From Bryobacterales bacterium (GTDB lineage: Bacteria > Acidobacteriota > Terriglobia > Bryobacterales > Bryobacteraceae): a DNA stretch of 64,000 bases. Shown here piece by piece: positions 17,965-25,248 of this stretch. Numbering within the stretch: the stretch's first letter is position 1; each line of letters opens with the position of its first letter. A program made the translations under genes and the position numbers. The stretch is taken from positions 62,001 through 126,000 of the forward strand of contig PNAJ01000115.1 in NCBI GenBank assembly GCA_003170295.1. The letters are read 5' to 3'. The notes beneath the pieces are model-generated. The model was not told the origin of the DNA. It ran no database searches and worked only from the letters and a program-made list of their open reading frames with translations.

Positions 17965-19262
17965 AAGGTCCCCGTAAGCATCTTCAAATTCGTCAGCGCG
18001 ACGCGGTAACGCGCCAGGCCGTCGTCATTCGCGTTACGCGCCAGCGTCACCGTATTCTGCGCGTCCACCACTTCAAGCGCCGTCGCTTCACCCGCCTGAT
18101 AGCGCAACACCGTCAGCCGAAGGCTCTCCGCCGCCAGATCGACCGAGCTTTTGAGCGATTCGAGTTGCCCCCTCGCCGCCTGCGACTCCGCATACGCTAC
18201 CGCCAGATTGCTTTGCAGCGTGCGCTGCGCCAGCGATAAATCAAGCTGTGCCTGGTCGCGCTTCAGTTCCGCCTGCTTCACCTTGCTTCGGGTCGCGCCC
18301 CAGTTCCACACCGGAATATTGAGCGTCAACTGCGCGCTGTATCCCAGGTTCTGGCGGCGCGCCGTCTCGCCCTCCGATAGAATGTTGCCGTGCACCGCGA
18401 ACTGATTCGCGTCGATTCCGTAGAAAAAATCCAATGAGAACGAAGGCAGAAACTGATATCGCGCCACCGTCACCTCCCACCCCGCTTCTTGGACCCCCGC
18501 CGTCGCAACCTTGATGTCGGGACTGCTGGAAGCCGCTTGAGCTCGTGCGTCTTCGACCGGCGGAAGCTCCGAAGGCTGCAGCAGATCGTCCACCACTGCG
18601 AACTCCGAACTGAAATTCGGAAAGATTAAAACGCCCAGAGCCATGCGAGCTTTCTCGATAGCAAGCTGCGTTTCTTTGACATCCCTCTGCCGCTGCTGCA
18701 AGTCGATCCGCGCCTTGATCACGTCGGCGTGCGCCACTTCTCCGCCCTTCTCCTGTTTTTGCGTGACGTCGAAAAACCGCTCCGACTCTTTCAAGCTGGT
18801 CTGCGAGTTGGTGAACTTCCGTTGCGCCACCACGATCGCGTAGTAGTTCTGAATCACGGTTGCGTTCAGCCCGCGCGCCGCGACCTCCACCTTCGCCCGG
18901 GCGATTGCCTCCGCCGCCATGGCCCGCCGGATCTCGCCATGCCGGACGAGCGAAAGCAGCTCCTGATGCACCACTGCCTGTTCGTTGTAAACGTGCACGC
19001 CGTCGTTAGCGACAAACACGCCAGAGGGAGTCCCGTTACCCTCCGTATAGATAAATTGGTTGAACGCATTTACGGAAGGCAGCGTAGCGGCGTGGGCCTG
19101 CACGCGGTCTTCCCTGGCTTGCAGCACAGCGAGATTGGCGCTCTGAATTTGCCCCCCGTATTGCCGAGCGCGGTCGAGCGCGTCCTTAAGTGAGATCGTC
19201 GGAGCCTGGGCGAACATCACTCCCGCCAGCGCCACCGCGCAAAACCAGTTGAGCATCCTCAT
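17961..19262 (-). CDS. TolC-family outer membrane efflux channel
   Basis: A 433-residue outer-membrane factor with signal peptide ending FAQA and two repeats of the TolC helical-barrel pattern (for example LNATVIQNYYAIVVAQRKF and QSNLAVAYAESQAARGQLE). It forms the trimeric exit duct of the RND system encoded downstream. First gene of the operon; a second ATG at 19256 is possible. TAGAAT at 19277-19272 is its -10, preceded by the tandem TTCAGG box shared with the divergent regulator promoter. Confidence 0.9.
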   Translation of the reverse strand: MRMLNWFCAVALAGVMFAQAPTISLKDALDRARQYGGQIQSANLAVLQAREDRVQAHAATLPSVNAFNQFIYTEGNGTPSGVFVANDGVHVYNEQAVVHQELLSLVRHGEIRRAMAAEAIARAKVEVAARGLNATVIQNYYAIVVAQRKFTNSQTSLKESERFFDVTQKQEKGGEVAHADVIKARIDLQQRQRDVKETQLAIEKARMALGVLIFPNFSSEFAVVDDLLQPSELPPVEDARAQAASSSPDIKVATAGVQEAGWEVTVARYQFLPSFSLDFFYGIDANQFAVHGNILSEGETARRQNLGYSAQLTLNIPVWNWGATRSKVKQAELKRDQAQLDLSLAQRTLQSNLAVAYAESQAARGQLESLKSSVDLAAESLRLTVLRYQAGEATALEVVDAQNTVTLARNANDDGLARYRVALTNLKMLTGTL

Positions 19263-19271
19263 CAGTGCATC

Positions 19272-19297
19272 ATTCTATCCTGAAGATCCCCTGAAAG
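19272..19297 (-). promoter_or_regulatory. Efflux operon promoter with tandem TTCAGG box
   Basis: On the minus strand TTCAGG at 19295-19290 and at 19284-19279 are spaced exactly 11 bases, in the context CTTTCAGG-N4-CTTCAGG-like. TAGAAT follows after one base. An 11-bp direct repeat is the usual binding geometry of OmpR/PhoB-family dimers. The box sits closer to the -10 than at the other two sites, so the effect here may be repression or a different activation class. Confidence 0.6.
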
Positions 19298-19318
19298 GTC
19301 GTCGCAAGCCCGCGCCGT

Positions 19319-19360
19319 GTGGGGCGGGCCCCCCGGCCTGCCGCCGGCTCCCCAGCCGGC
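19319..19360. repeat. Double-hairpin repeat unit (CCCC loops)
   Basis: After GTGGGG (19319-19324) come CGGGCC-CCCC-GGCCTG (19325-19340, one G-T wobble) and GCCGGCT-CCCC-AGCCGGC (19343-19360). It has the same layout as the units at 51525-51625 and 58134-58176. It lies between the two divergent promoters of the efflux and two-component operons. Confidence 0.65.
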
Positions 19361-19423
19361 GCTTCGAGCGTCCGTGGGCTTCCCCCGTCAGGGTGCGAAC
19401 AGGCGAAAGGGCGCTACTAATCT

Positions 19424-19455
19424 TTCAGCCACCCTTCAGCTTCAATTGCTAAAAT
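19424..19455 (+). promoter_or_regulatory. Two-component operon promoter with tandem TTCAGC box
   Basis: TTCAGC at 19424-19429 and 19435-19440 are spaced 11 bases; TAAAAT (19450-19455) follows after nine bases, and ATG at 19463 is seven bases further. The box covers the -35 position, as expected for activation by an OmpR-type regulator, here probably autoregulation. Confidence 0.6.
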
Positions 19456-19462
19456 CGTGACA

Positions 19463-20131
19463 ATGCAGATTTTGGTCGCCGAAGACGATCGGCGCATGGC
19501 CGAACTGCTAAAGAGGACGCTCGCGGAAGAGGGTCATCAGGTGGTGGTCGCGCACGATGGACGGGAAGCATTCGAGATCGCGCTCTCCTCGCCGTTCGAT
19601 GTAATCGTTCTCGATGTGATGCTGCCCGGCCTGAGTGGGACGATGGTCGCGCGGAAATTGCGCGAAGGCCGTAATCAAACGCCGATCTTGATGCTCACCG
19701 CCCGCGATTCCGCGTCCGACATCGTCACCGGCCTCGATTCCGGCGCGGACGATTACCTCACCAAGCCTTTTTCGATCGATATCCTGCTCGCCCGCTTGCG
19801 CGCAGTCAGCCGGCGTGGAGCGATCGCGCGCCCCGTTTGTCTCGAAATCGCCGATGTCCGGCTCGATCCTGCAAGCCATCGCGTCACGCGCGGCGAAGCG
19901 TTGCTGGCGCTGACCCCTCGCGAATACCGGCTGCTCGAACTGCTCATGAGAAATCCCGGCAGGGCCATCAGCCGCGATACCATCCTCGAATCCGTCTGGG
20001 GCTTCGATAGCGCGGTGAACGAGAACACGCTTGAAGTCTTCATGCGATTGCTGCGGGGCAAAGTGGATACTCGCGAACCAAAGCTGATCCACACCGTTCG
20101 CGGCTTCGGCTACATGATGCGGGAACCATGA
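19463..20131 (+). CDS. OmpR/PhoB-family response regulator
   Basis: A 222-residue regulator from ATG 19463. The receiver domain has the acidic pair ED-D at 7-9, phospho-acceptor Asp51 in VLDVMLPG and Lys101 in DDYLTKPF. The C-terminal winged helix carries LTPREYRLLELLM and the NTLEVFMRLLRGKVD recognition helix and ends VRGFGYMMREP. GTG at 19457 is possible, but it lies two bases after the TAAAAT -10 and would be upstream of the transcript. Four-base overlap with the kinase gene. It probably controls the divergent efflux operon and, from shared boxes, the TonB receptor at 48591. Confidence 0.92.
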   Translation: MQILVAEDDRRMAELLKRTLAEEGHQVVVAHDGREAFEIALSSPFDVIVLDVMLPGLSGTMVARKLREGRNQTPILMLTARDSASDIVTGLDSGADDYLTKPFSIDILLARLRAVSRRGAIARPVCLEIADVRLDPASHRVTRGEALLALTPREYRLLELLMRNPGRAISRDTILESVWGFDSAVNENTLEVFMRLLRGKVDTREPKLIHTVRGFGYMMREP

Positions 20132-21477
20132 CGCTTTCCATCCGTTTCCGCTTAACGGCCTGGTACGCGGTAATCTTAACCGCCGGCTTCGCTCTGTTCG
20201 GTGGACTGATCTGGCTATCTCTCCGTCAACATCTTTTGGAGGAGTTCGATGAGGATCTGGGCGGGCGCGCCAGCCGTTTTGAGCAATATTTCAAGACGGA
20301 ATCGGTGGAGACGACCTCCGACAGGCAGCTCCGCGATGAACTCGGTGAATTCTGCCAGGCCTTGCCACGCACGAGCTACATCGAGCTGCGCGGAGCCAGC
20401 GGATTTGCCTTCCATTACCCCTCCGCCAAGCCTTCCGCGCCGGGTGATTTACGGACCGTCCAACGGCGATTCGCGATCGCAAAAGAATCGTTCGATCTCG
20501 AAATGGGCGACTCCATCCATGGTCTCCGGCACACGCTGGACCTCTTGCGCTTGTTGCTCCTCGGCCTCAGCCCGATTGTCATTTTGATTGCCTGCGCCGG
20601 CGGAGCGTGGCTTAGCGGGCGCGCCCTGAAACCGGTAACCGACATCACCGCCGCAGCCCACACGATCAGTATCGAAAATCTCTCCGGCCGCCTTCCCGTG
20701 CCCGCCACCGGCGACGAACTCGCGCGTCTCACCGAAGTTCTGAACACGATGCTGGCACGTCTGGAAGCCGCGGTAAAGACGCTTTCGCAATTCGTCGCCG
20801 ATGCGTCGCATGAATTTCGAACACCCCTCGCAGTCATTCGCACCACGGCCGAACTGGCTCTCCGCCGCGCGCGTGAGCCGGAGGCTTATCGCGATTCGCT
20901 GCAGGAGATCGCCTCCGAAGCGGAAAGAATGACCACCCTAGTGGAGGATTTGCTGATCCTTGCGCGCAGCGACGCGGGCGTCGCGGAAATGCCTCTGGGC
21001 CCACTCGATCTGCGTGACGTAGTGCGCGACGTGCTCGCGGAAATCAGGAGCCTCGCCGAGTTTCGCCACATCCACATCAAGCCGTTCCTGGGCGATCGTG
21101 CCGCGATCATTTCCGGGAATAGCCCGGCGCTGCACCGCGCATTTCTAGTGCTGCTCGATAACGCCGTGAAATATTCGCCGGATGGGGCGGAAGTCATCGT
21201 GACCCTGTCGAATTACTCCGTTGAAATCAAGGACTTCGGTGCCGGCATCGGCGAAACGGATCTGCCTCACATCTTCAAGCGCTTCTATCAGGCCGATCGC
21301 GCACGGAGCCAGGGTGGATATGGTCTCGGCCTTTCTCTGGCGGACAGAATTGTGAAAGCGCACGGTGGTTCGATCAATGTGTCCTGCACCCAGGGCGCAG
21401 GCTCGACGTTTCAGGTGGTTTTTGCCGCGCGGGAGTCCTTAAATGACCTTAAATTGCCATTTTTGAGCCCCCGATGA
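20128..21477 (+). CDS. Sensor histidine kinase of the efflux two-component system
   Basis: A 449-residue membrane kinase: helix at about 12-31, periplasmic loop to 140, second helix 140-163, HAMP domain to about 215, HisKA with phospho-acceptor His228 in FVADASHEFRTPL, then HATPase with N-box LLDNAVKYSP, G1 DFGAGIG and G2 YGLGLSLA. It phosphorylates the regulator encoded just upstream (ATGA overlap). The periplasmic loop of about 110 residues should sense an envelope or drug signal. The last codons overlap the CCTTAA-type repeat. Confidence 0.92.
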   Translation: MTLSIRFRLTAWYAVILTAGFALFGGLIWLSLRQHLLEEFDEDLGGRASRFEQYFKTESVETTSDRQLRDELGEFCQALPRTSYIELRGASGFAFHYPSAKPSAPGDLRTVQRRFAIAKESFDLEMGDSIHGLRHTLDLLRLLLLGLSPIVILIACAGGAWLSGRALKPVTDITAAAHTISIENLSGRLPVPATGDELARLTEVLNTMLARLEAAVKTLSQFVADASHEFRTPLAVIRTTAELALRRAREPEAYRDSLQEIASEAERMTTLVEDLLILARSDAGVAEMPLGPLDLRDVVRDVLAEIRSLAEFRHIHIKPFLGDRAAIISGNSPALHRAFLVLLDNAVKYSPDGAEVIVTLSNYSVEIKDFGAGIGETDLPHIFKRFYQADRARSQGGYGLGLSLADRIVKAHGGSINVSCTQGAGSTFQVVFAARESLNDLKLPFLSPR

Positions 21478-21530
21478 GGCCTTAATCGACCTTAAATACG
21501 TCCAAATTTCGCTACTGCTTCCTTAATCGA
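21437..21530. repeat. CCTTAA-rich intergenic repeat, copy 1
   Basis: CCTTAAATGACCTTAAATTG begins inside the kinase 3' end and GAGGCCTTAATCGACCTTAAA follows after about 25 bases, with a further CCTTAATCGACC near 21521. It aligns over about 60 bases with 56736-56795, also between convergent genes, and more loosely with the minus strand of 47842-47900. Confidence 0.5.
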
Positions 21531-22202
21531 CCGAAATTTCTCGATAAACGGAATCATCGTATGTTCGGTGTTATCGAGTTCCTGCGCCTTCTTCAACACC
21601 TCCGCGGCGCGGGCTTTTGGAACCACCGCGACCCCGTCCTCATCGGCGGTAATAATATCGCCTGGATTCACGCGCGCACCGGCGCAGGTGACGGGAATAT
21701 TCGCGCCTGCGAAGCGGTAGTGATTGATTGTCGTCGAGGGTGCGACGCCGCGGCTGAAGACGGGGAATTGCAGCTTGGCGATTTGCGGAGTATCGCGCAC
21801 ACTGCCGTCGATCACGGCGCCGGTTAATCCGCGATATTTCATCGCCGTCGCCATCAATCCGCCGATGCCGGCGAAATCCGCGCCGTCTTCGAGCACCATT
21901 ACATAAACCGAGCCAGCAGGGGCAGCATCGATCGCGTCGAGCATGCCTTGCGACGCGGCCGCGCCTTCCTTGTGCTCCTCTTTCTTGAGCAGCACCGTCA
22001 CGGCGGGTCCGGCGAACTTGGTTTTCGAAAGAGGCCGCATTTCGTGCGACATGTAATTGCGCTGGCCGTAAAGCTGTTCCATCGCATCGGATACCGAGGC
22101 GACTTCCACGTTGCGAAAACCTTCGGTCAGCGGATCTCCGAGTGTTTGAGCAAGCAGCCATGCTGCGGCTAGCAACAGGGGTAAGAACGCAAGTTTTTTC
22201 AT
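21492..22202 (-). CDS. Exported RraA-family protein (HMG/CHA aldolase-like)
   Basis: A 236-residue RraA-fold protein with a signal peptide (MKKLAFLPLLLAAAWLLAQ). The core has GAVIDGSVRDTPQI, ADEDGVAVVPKA and MLDAIDAAPAGSVYVM, the usual family stretches; the Arg-Asp pair in GSVRD matches the metal-dependent aldolase/decarboxylase branch rather than RNase E inhibitors. Export is unusual, since known members are cytoplasmic. ATG 22202 is preferred because AAAGGA lies a few bases upstream. It follows the amidohydrolase gene by 64 bases, a gap holding a dispersed repeat. Confidence 0.75.
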   Translation of the reverse strand: MKKLAFLPLLLAAAWLLAQTLGDPLTEGFRNVEVASVSDAMEQLYGQRNYMSHEMRPLSKTKFAGPAVTVLLKKEEHKEGAAASQGMLDAIDAAPAGSVYVMVLEDGADFAGIGGLMATAMKYRGLTGAVIDGSVRDTPQIAKLQFPVFSRGVAPSTTINHYRFAGANIPVTCAGARVNPGDIITADEDGVAVVPKARAAEVLKKAQELDNTEHTMIPFIEKFRSIKEAVAKFGRI

Positions 22203-22219
22203 AGGGTCCTTTCTGAACA

Positions 22220-22246
22220 CCGCTCCCTGCGGTCACGGCTCGGTAG
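22220..22246 (-). repeat. 27-bp dispersed repeat (CTACCGAGCCGTGACCG...), copy 1
   Basis: The minus strand of this segment matches 46123-46149 at 26 of 27 positions. It lies between two genes of one operon, where it could form structure in the mRNA. Confidence 0.6.
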
Positions 22247-22266
22247 TTGGCGGTGACCGGAATGGG

Positions 22267-23316
22267 TCATTTGTTTGCCTGTTCCCAGGCCCGCGTGTTG
22301 AGACGTGCCGCATCGAATAGACGTTCGTAATTATTTTTCCGCACGTTGGCGCTCGCTTCGGGGCTGAGAAGTTGCCACAACGGTGCGTATTGATCGAAGA
22401 CTTTGAGATACGAGGCCTGGTCCTTTGGAGCCACTTCATCGGTGCCGAACAGGAAACGGGTGGGATAGCGATTTATGAGATCCGCTAAGGCCTTCGTCGT
22501 CACCGGAGTCGTGACCAGATATTTGGCGACTTCATCCCACGAGATATCGAAGTAGACGTGGCTGAATGCCGGGTCTTTAAGGATGGCGTCAAGGATGCCC
22601 AGGTGATCGTGGACCGGATGAATCACGCGGCCCAAGCCGGTGTGCGCCCAGATGATCGTGGTCGCGGGGTGGCGTTTGAGAAGAGCCTTCATCTGTGTGA
22701 GGAACACCGGCTCGGCTCCGTCTTTCGCGAAGGGCTGGTCCATATCGTTATGAAGGAGAGTCACCAAGCCTACTTCGCCGGCGAAGTTGAGAACGCGGTC
22801 CAATGCGGGGTCTTGCAGGCTCGCGACTTCGCCCGAGATTTTTGAAGACACGAACTCCTTATGGATGGAGAATTCACCGATACCGGAAAAGACTCCGGGG
22901 AATGTTTTCAGAACGCGGCGGATGTGGTCGGCGGCGTACATGTCGCTGGGGTTGAAGCCGGTAATCATGGGGTCGAAGCGGGCTTGCTGCTCCTTATTGA
23001 GCGACTTGTATTGCATGGCAATGAAGGCGTCGGTGAACGAGTAATAGTAGAGCGGCGCGTCGGTGTTCAGATAATAAGTCGGTGCATTGTCACCCGAAAC
23101 GCGGCTCGACCATTGCTGCTGCAAAGGGATTCCGAACAGAGCCACTCGGCCGACGCGGGTGCCCATAATGTTGAGGAAGTCGCGAATCGGCGTGCCTTCC
23201 TGAATGTAGTTGGTGAGATGGAAATGGCAGTCGTTGAGCTCGTAGGTATTCGGCTGGGCGTGGGCGATGCCGACGGCGACGAGAATCATCGCGGCGCATA
23301 TGGGCTTGGTTTGCAC
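22267..23316 (-). CDS. Exported amidohydrolase-family (TIM-barrel metal hydrolase) protein
   Basis: A 349-residue protein of the amidohydrolase-2 group. The GTG at 23316 gives a clean signal peptide (MQTKPICAAMILVAVGIAHA) and lies nine bases after a consensus TATAAT, so it is chosen over longer frames. Metal-site elements are DCHFHLTN near the N-terminus, the HNDM stretch, IWAHTGLG and the FGTDE motif near the end. Members hydrolyse or decarboxylate small organic acids and lactones; the substrate is unknown. Co-transcription with the exported RraA-like gene suggests a two-step periplasmic pathway. Confidence 0.75.
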   Translation of the reverse strand: MQTKPICAAMILVAVGIAHAQPNTYELNDCHFHLTNYIQEGTPIRDFLNIMGTRVGRVALFGIPLQQQWSSRVSGDNAPTYYLNTDAPLYYYSFTDAFIAMQYKSLNKEQQARFDPMITGFNPSDMYAADHIRRVLKTFPGVFSGIGEFSIHKEFVSSKISGEVASLQDPALDRVLNFAGEVGLVTLLHNDMDQPFAKDGAEPVFLTQMKALLKRHPATTIIWAHTGLGRVIHPVHDHLGILDAILKDPAFSHVYFDISWDEVAKYLVTTPVTTKALADLINRYPTRFLFGTDEVAPKDQASYLKVFDQYAPLWQLLSPEASANVRKNNYERLFDAARLNTRAWEQANK

Positions 23317-23325
23317 GATAGTGAG

Positions 23326-23331
23326 ATTATA
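23326..23331 (-). promoter_or_regulatory. -10 box TATAAT of amidohydrolase operon
   Basis: A perfect TATAAT on the minus strand, nine bases before the GTG start at 23316, implying a leader of two or three bases at most. Confidence 0.55.
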
Positions 23332-23644
23332 GGAGAAAGGAAGCAAGCCATGTCTCACGATCTTCAGCAGAAACGACAACAGGCTCACGCGCTGCTCCGC
23401 CTCCCGCCAAATTGAGCGCGGTTGAGGATGACGAAGAACTGACCGACGAGGAGAGGTTCGAAAGGATAGTCAGTCCCGTCATGAAGAGGAATGGCTAAGT
23501 GCGCGCCGACCTTCACGTCATCGACCGCGATGCAGCCTAGCCCGATCGCGGAGCCTTGGATGCCTGTCCGCATGCTTACGCATGGCGGTTCGGTGCCGGG
23601 TGAAACATTTTCGCGAGGACATCTTCTATAAGACAAGGGTATTC
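23332..23644. other. Divergent intergenic region, no supported gene
   Basis: It separates the amidohydrolase and L,D-transpeptidase genes. TATAAG near 23629-23634 followed by AAGGG before the ATG at 23645 is the probable promoter and ribosome site of the transpeptidase. A minus-strand frame of about 60-80 codons is open here but matches nothing I recognise. Confidence 0.4.
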
Positions 23645-24643
23645 ATGCTACGCGTCCTCATCCTTTCGTGGAGTTTGTTTTTAGTGCTGGGCGCTGAGGC
23701 TTCTCAAAAGTCTGTTCCCAGGGTGCGCTCCGGAGGGACTCAGACAATTTTAGTGAATGCTATCAATAACGCCGGCCTCACAGCGCTTGTCACGGAGAAC
23801 TCTACTGGCGCGGCGGTGATTCGGGCGCAGATTCTGCTGTGCCGGGCGAGGTTCTCGGTGGGCGAGATCGACGGCTCGCCGGGTACTAATTTTCGCCGCG
23901 CGGTGGAAGGATTCCAGAGCTCGCGGCAAATTCCTCCCACTGGCGCGGTGAATAAGGCGACCTGGAAGGCTCTGAACGTGGACCATGGCTTGGCCTTGGT
24001 GGCGTATCGCATCACGAAGGAAGACCTGGCCGGCCCGTTTGAAAAGATCCCTGGGGACTGGGCCGAGATGGCTAAATTGCCCAAGATGAACTACGAATCG
24101 GTTGACGAGGAACTTGGTGAGCGGTTCCACTCGAATCCAGGACTACTTCACAAGTTGAATCCAAACAAGGTCTTCGATCAAGCGGATACAGAGATCATGG
24201 TGCCTCACTTCAACACTGCAATAAAAGTGAAGGCAACTTCCGTGGTGGTGAAGAAGTCTGAAAGGACGGTAACCGCGCTCAATGGCAGAGGGAAGGTGAT
24301 CGCTCAGTTTCCCGCTTCCACCGGGAGCGAACACGATCCACTGCCCATTGGCGACTGGAAAGTGACCACGGTCCACTACAATCCAACGTTTTCCTACAAT
24401 CCAGACCTTTTCTGGGACGCCGGATCAACTCAGGCGAAGACGTTAATCGCGGCCGGGCCCCGGGGGCCAGTGGGGGTGGTTTGGATCGGGATTTCCAAAG
24501 AGCACTATGGAATGCACGGCACCGCAATCCCTTCGGGGATCGGGCACACACAATCCCACGGCTGTATACGCTTAACAAATTGGGATGCGATGGAACTGGC
24601 AAAGACGGTGGGCCCGGGAACGCCGGTTCACCTCAAGGAGTAG
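23645..24643 (+). CDS. Exported L,D-transpeptidase (YkuD) with peptidoglycan-binding domain
   Basis: A 332-residue protein from ATG 23645, which starts a signal peptide (MLRVLILSWSLFLVLGAEA) and has AAGGG five bases upstream. A peptidoglycan-binding-1-like domain (FSVGEIDGSPGTNFRRAVEG, FQSSRQIPPTGAVNKATW) precedes a YkuD domain whose catalytic motif reads HGTAIPS then SHGCIRLTNWDA, with Cys in SHGC as nucleophile. It forms 3-3 cross-links or attaches proteins to peptidoglycan. The M23 gene starts five bases after its stop. Confidence 0.9.
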   Translation: MLRVLILSWSLFLVLGAEASQKSVPRVRSGGTQTILVNAINNAGLTALVTENSTGAAVIRAQILLCRARFSVGEIDGSPGTNFRRAVEGFQSSRQIPPTGAVNKATWKALNVDHGLALVAYRITKEDLAGPFEKIPGDWAEMAKLPKMNYESVDEELGERFHSNPGLLHKLNPNKVFDQADTEIMVPHFNTAIKVKATSVVVKKSERTVTALNGRGKVIAQFPASTGSEHDPLPIGDWKVTTVHYNPTFSYNPDLFWDAGSTQAKTLIAAGPRGPVGVVWIGISKEHYGMHGTAIPSGIGHTQSHGCIRLTNWDAMELAKTVGPGTPVHLKE

Positions 24644-24648
24644 CTCGC

Positions 24649-25224
24649 GTGGCCGTGCTTGGGCGAACTCTCATGGTGCTGCTGGTGTGCGGAGGGATTG
24701 GCTTCTACTTCGTCCATCAGCTAAAACCAGAAGCAACGGTAACGCACGCGGCCGTTGCCGCAGATTCTGAAGATGCCGCCCTCCAGATCTCTCTGCCGAT
24801 GAAAGGTCTGAAGCTGCCGGATATTCAAGATACGTTCGAGCAGACGCGCGGAGGAACCCGGCGGCATGAGGCAACGGACATCATGGCGCCGCGCGGAACG
24901 CCCGTGCTCGCGGTAAACGATGGCAAGATCGTGAAGCTGTTTCTGAGCAAGCCTGGCGGGAACACCATCTATCAGTTCGATCCTTCTGAGAAATTTTGTT
25001 ATTACTACGCCCATCTGGATCGCTACGCAGGCGGGATCGCCGAAGGAACGATGGTGCATCGGGGCGAGGTCATCGGATTCGTCGGCAGCACGGGTAATGC
25101 CGACCCTTCTGCGCCTCACCTCCACTTCGAGATACACCGGCTGGATTCGGGAAAGCTCTGGTACCACGGAACTCCCATTAATCCTTATGCGTATTTGGTG
25201 GATGCCTTGCGGTTAGGGAAGTGA
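24649..25224 (+). CDS. Membrane-anchored M23 (LytM) metallopeptidase
   Basis: A 191-residue protein from GTG 24649. AAGGAG at 24635-24640, inside the end of the transpeptidase gene, sits eight bases upstream and decides this start. A single N-terminal helix (TLMVLLVCGGIGFYFVHQL) anchors it. The LytM domain shows RRHEATDIMAPRGTPV with zinc ligands His and Asp, and the second pair in APHLHFEIH (HxH). It should cleave peptidoglycan peptide bridges. Coupling to the L,D-transpeptidase suggests a cut-and-relink pair for wall remodelling. Confidence 0.88.
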   Translation: MAVLGRTLMVLLVCGGIGFYFVHQLKPEATVTHAAVAADSEDAALQISLPMKGLKLPDIQDTFEQTRGGTRRHEATDIMAPRGTPVLAVNDGKIVKLFLSKPGGNTIYQFDPSEKFCYYYAHLDRYAGGIAEGTMVHRGEVIGFVGSTGNADPSAPHLHFEIHRLDSGKLWYHGTPINPYAYLVDALRLGK

Positions 25225-25248
25225 CCCACTGCAGGTATCTGCACCACA

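Noticed and set aside
15766..18009. 747-codon open frame on the plus strand
   Set aside because: It is antisense to the RND pump and adaptor genes, is extremely Arg/His/Leu rich and has no domain sense; a G+C codon-bias shadow.
21492..22202. RNase E inhibitor (rraA) symbol
   Set aside because: An exported protein cannot inhibit cytoplasmic RNase E; the GSVRD motif fits the aldolase branch.
23385..23636. Minus-strand frame between amidohydrolase and transpeptidase genes
   Set aside because: No start signal, no family match, and it spans the probable transpeptidase promoter. Kept only as an intergenic note.
25230..25248. TGCAG-GTAT-CTGCA mini-hairpin between convergent M23 and quinoprotein genes
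   Set aside because: Five-pair stem without T-run is too weak to call a terminator.
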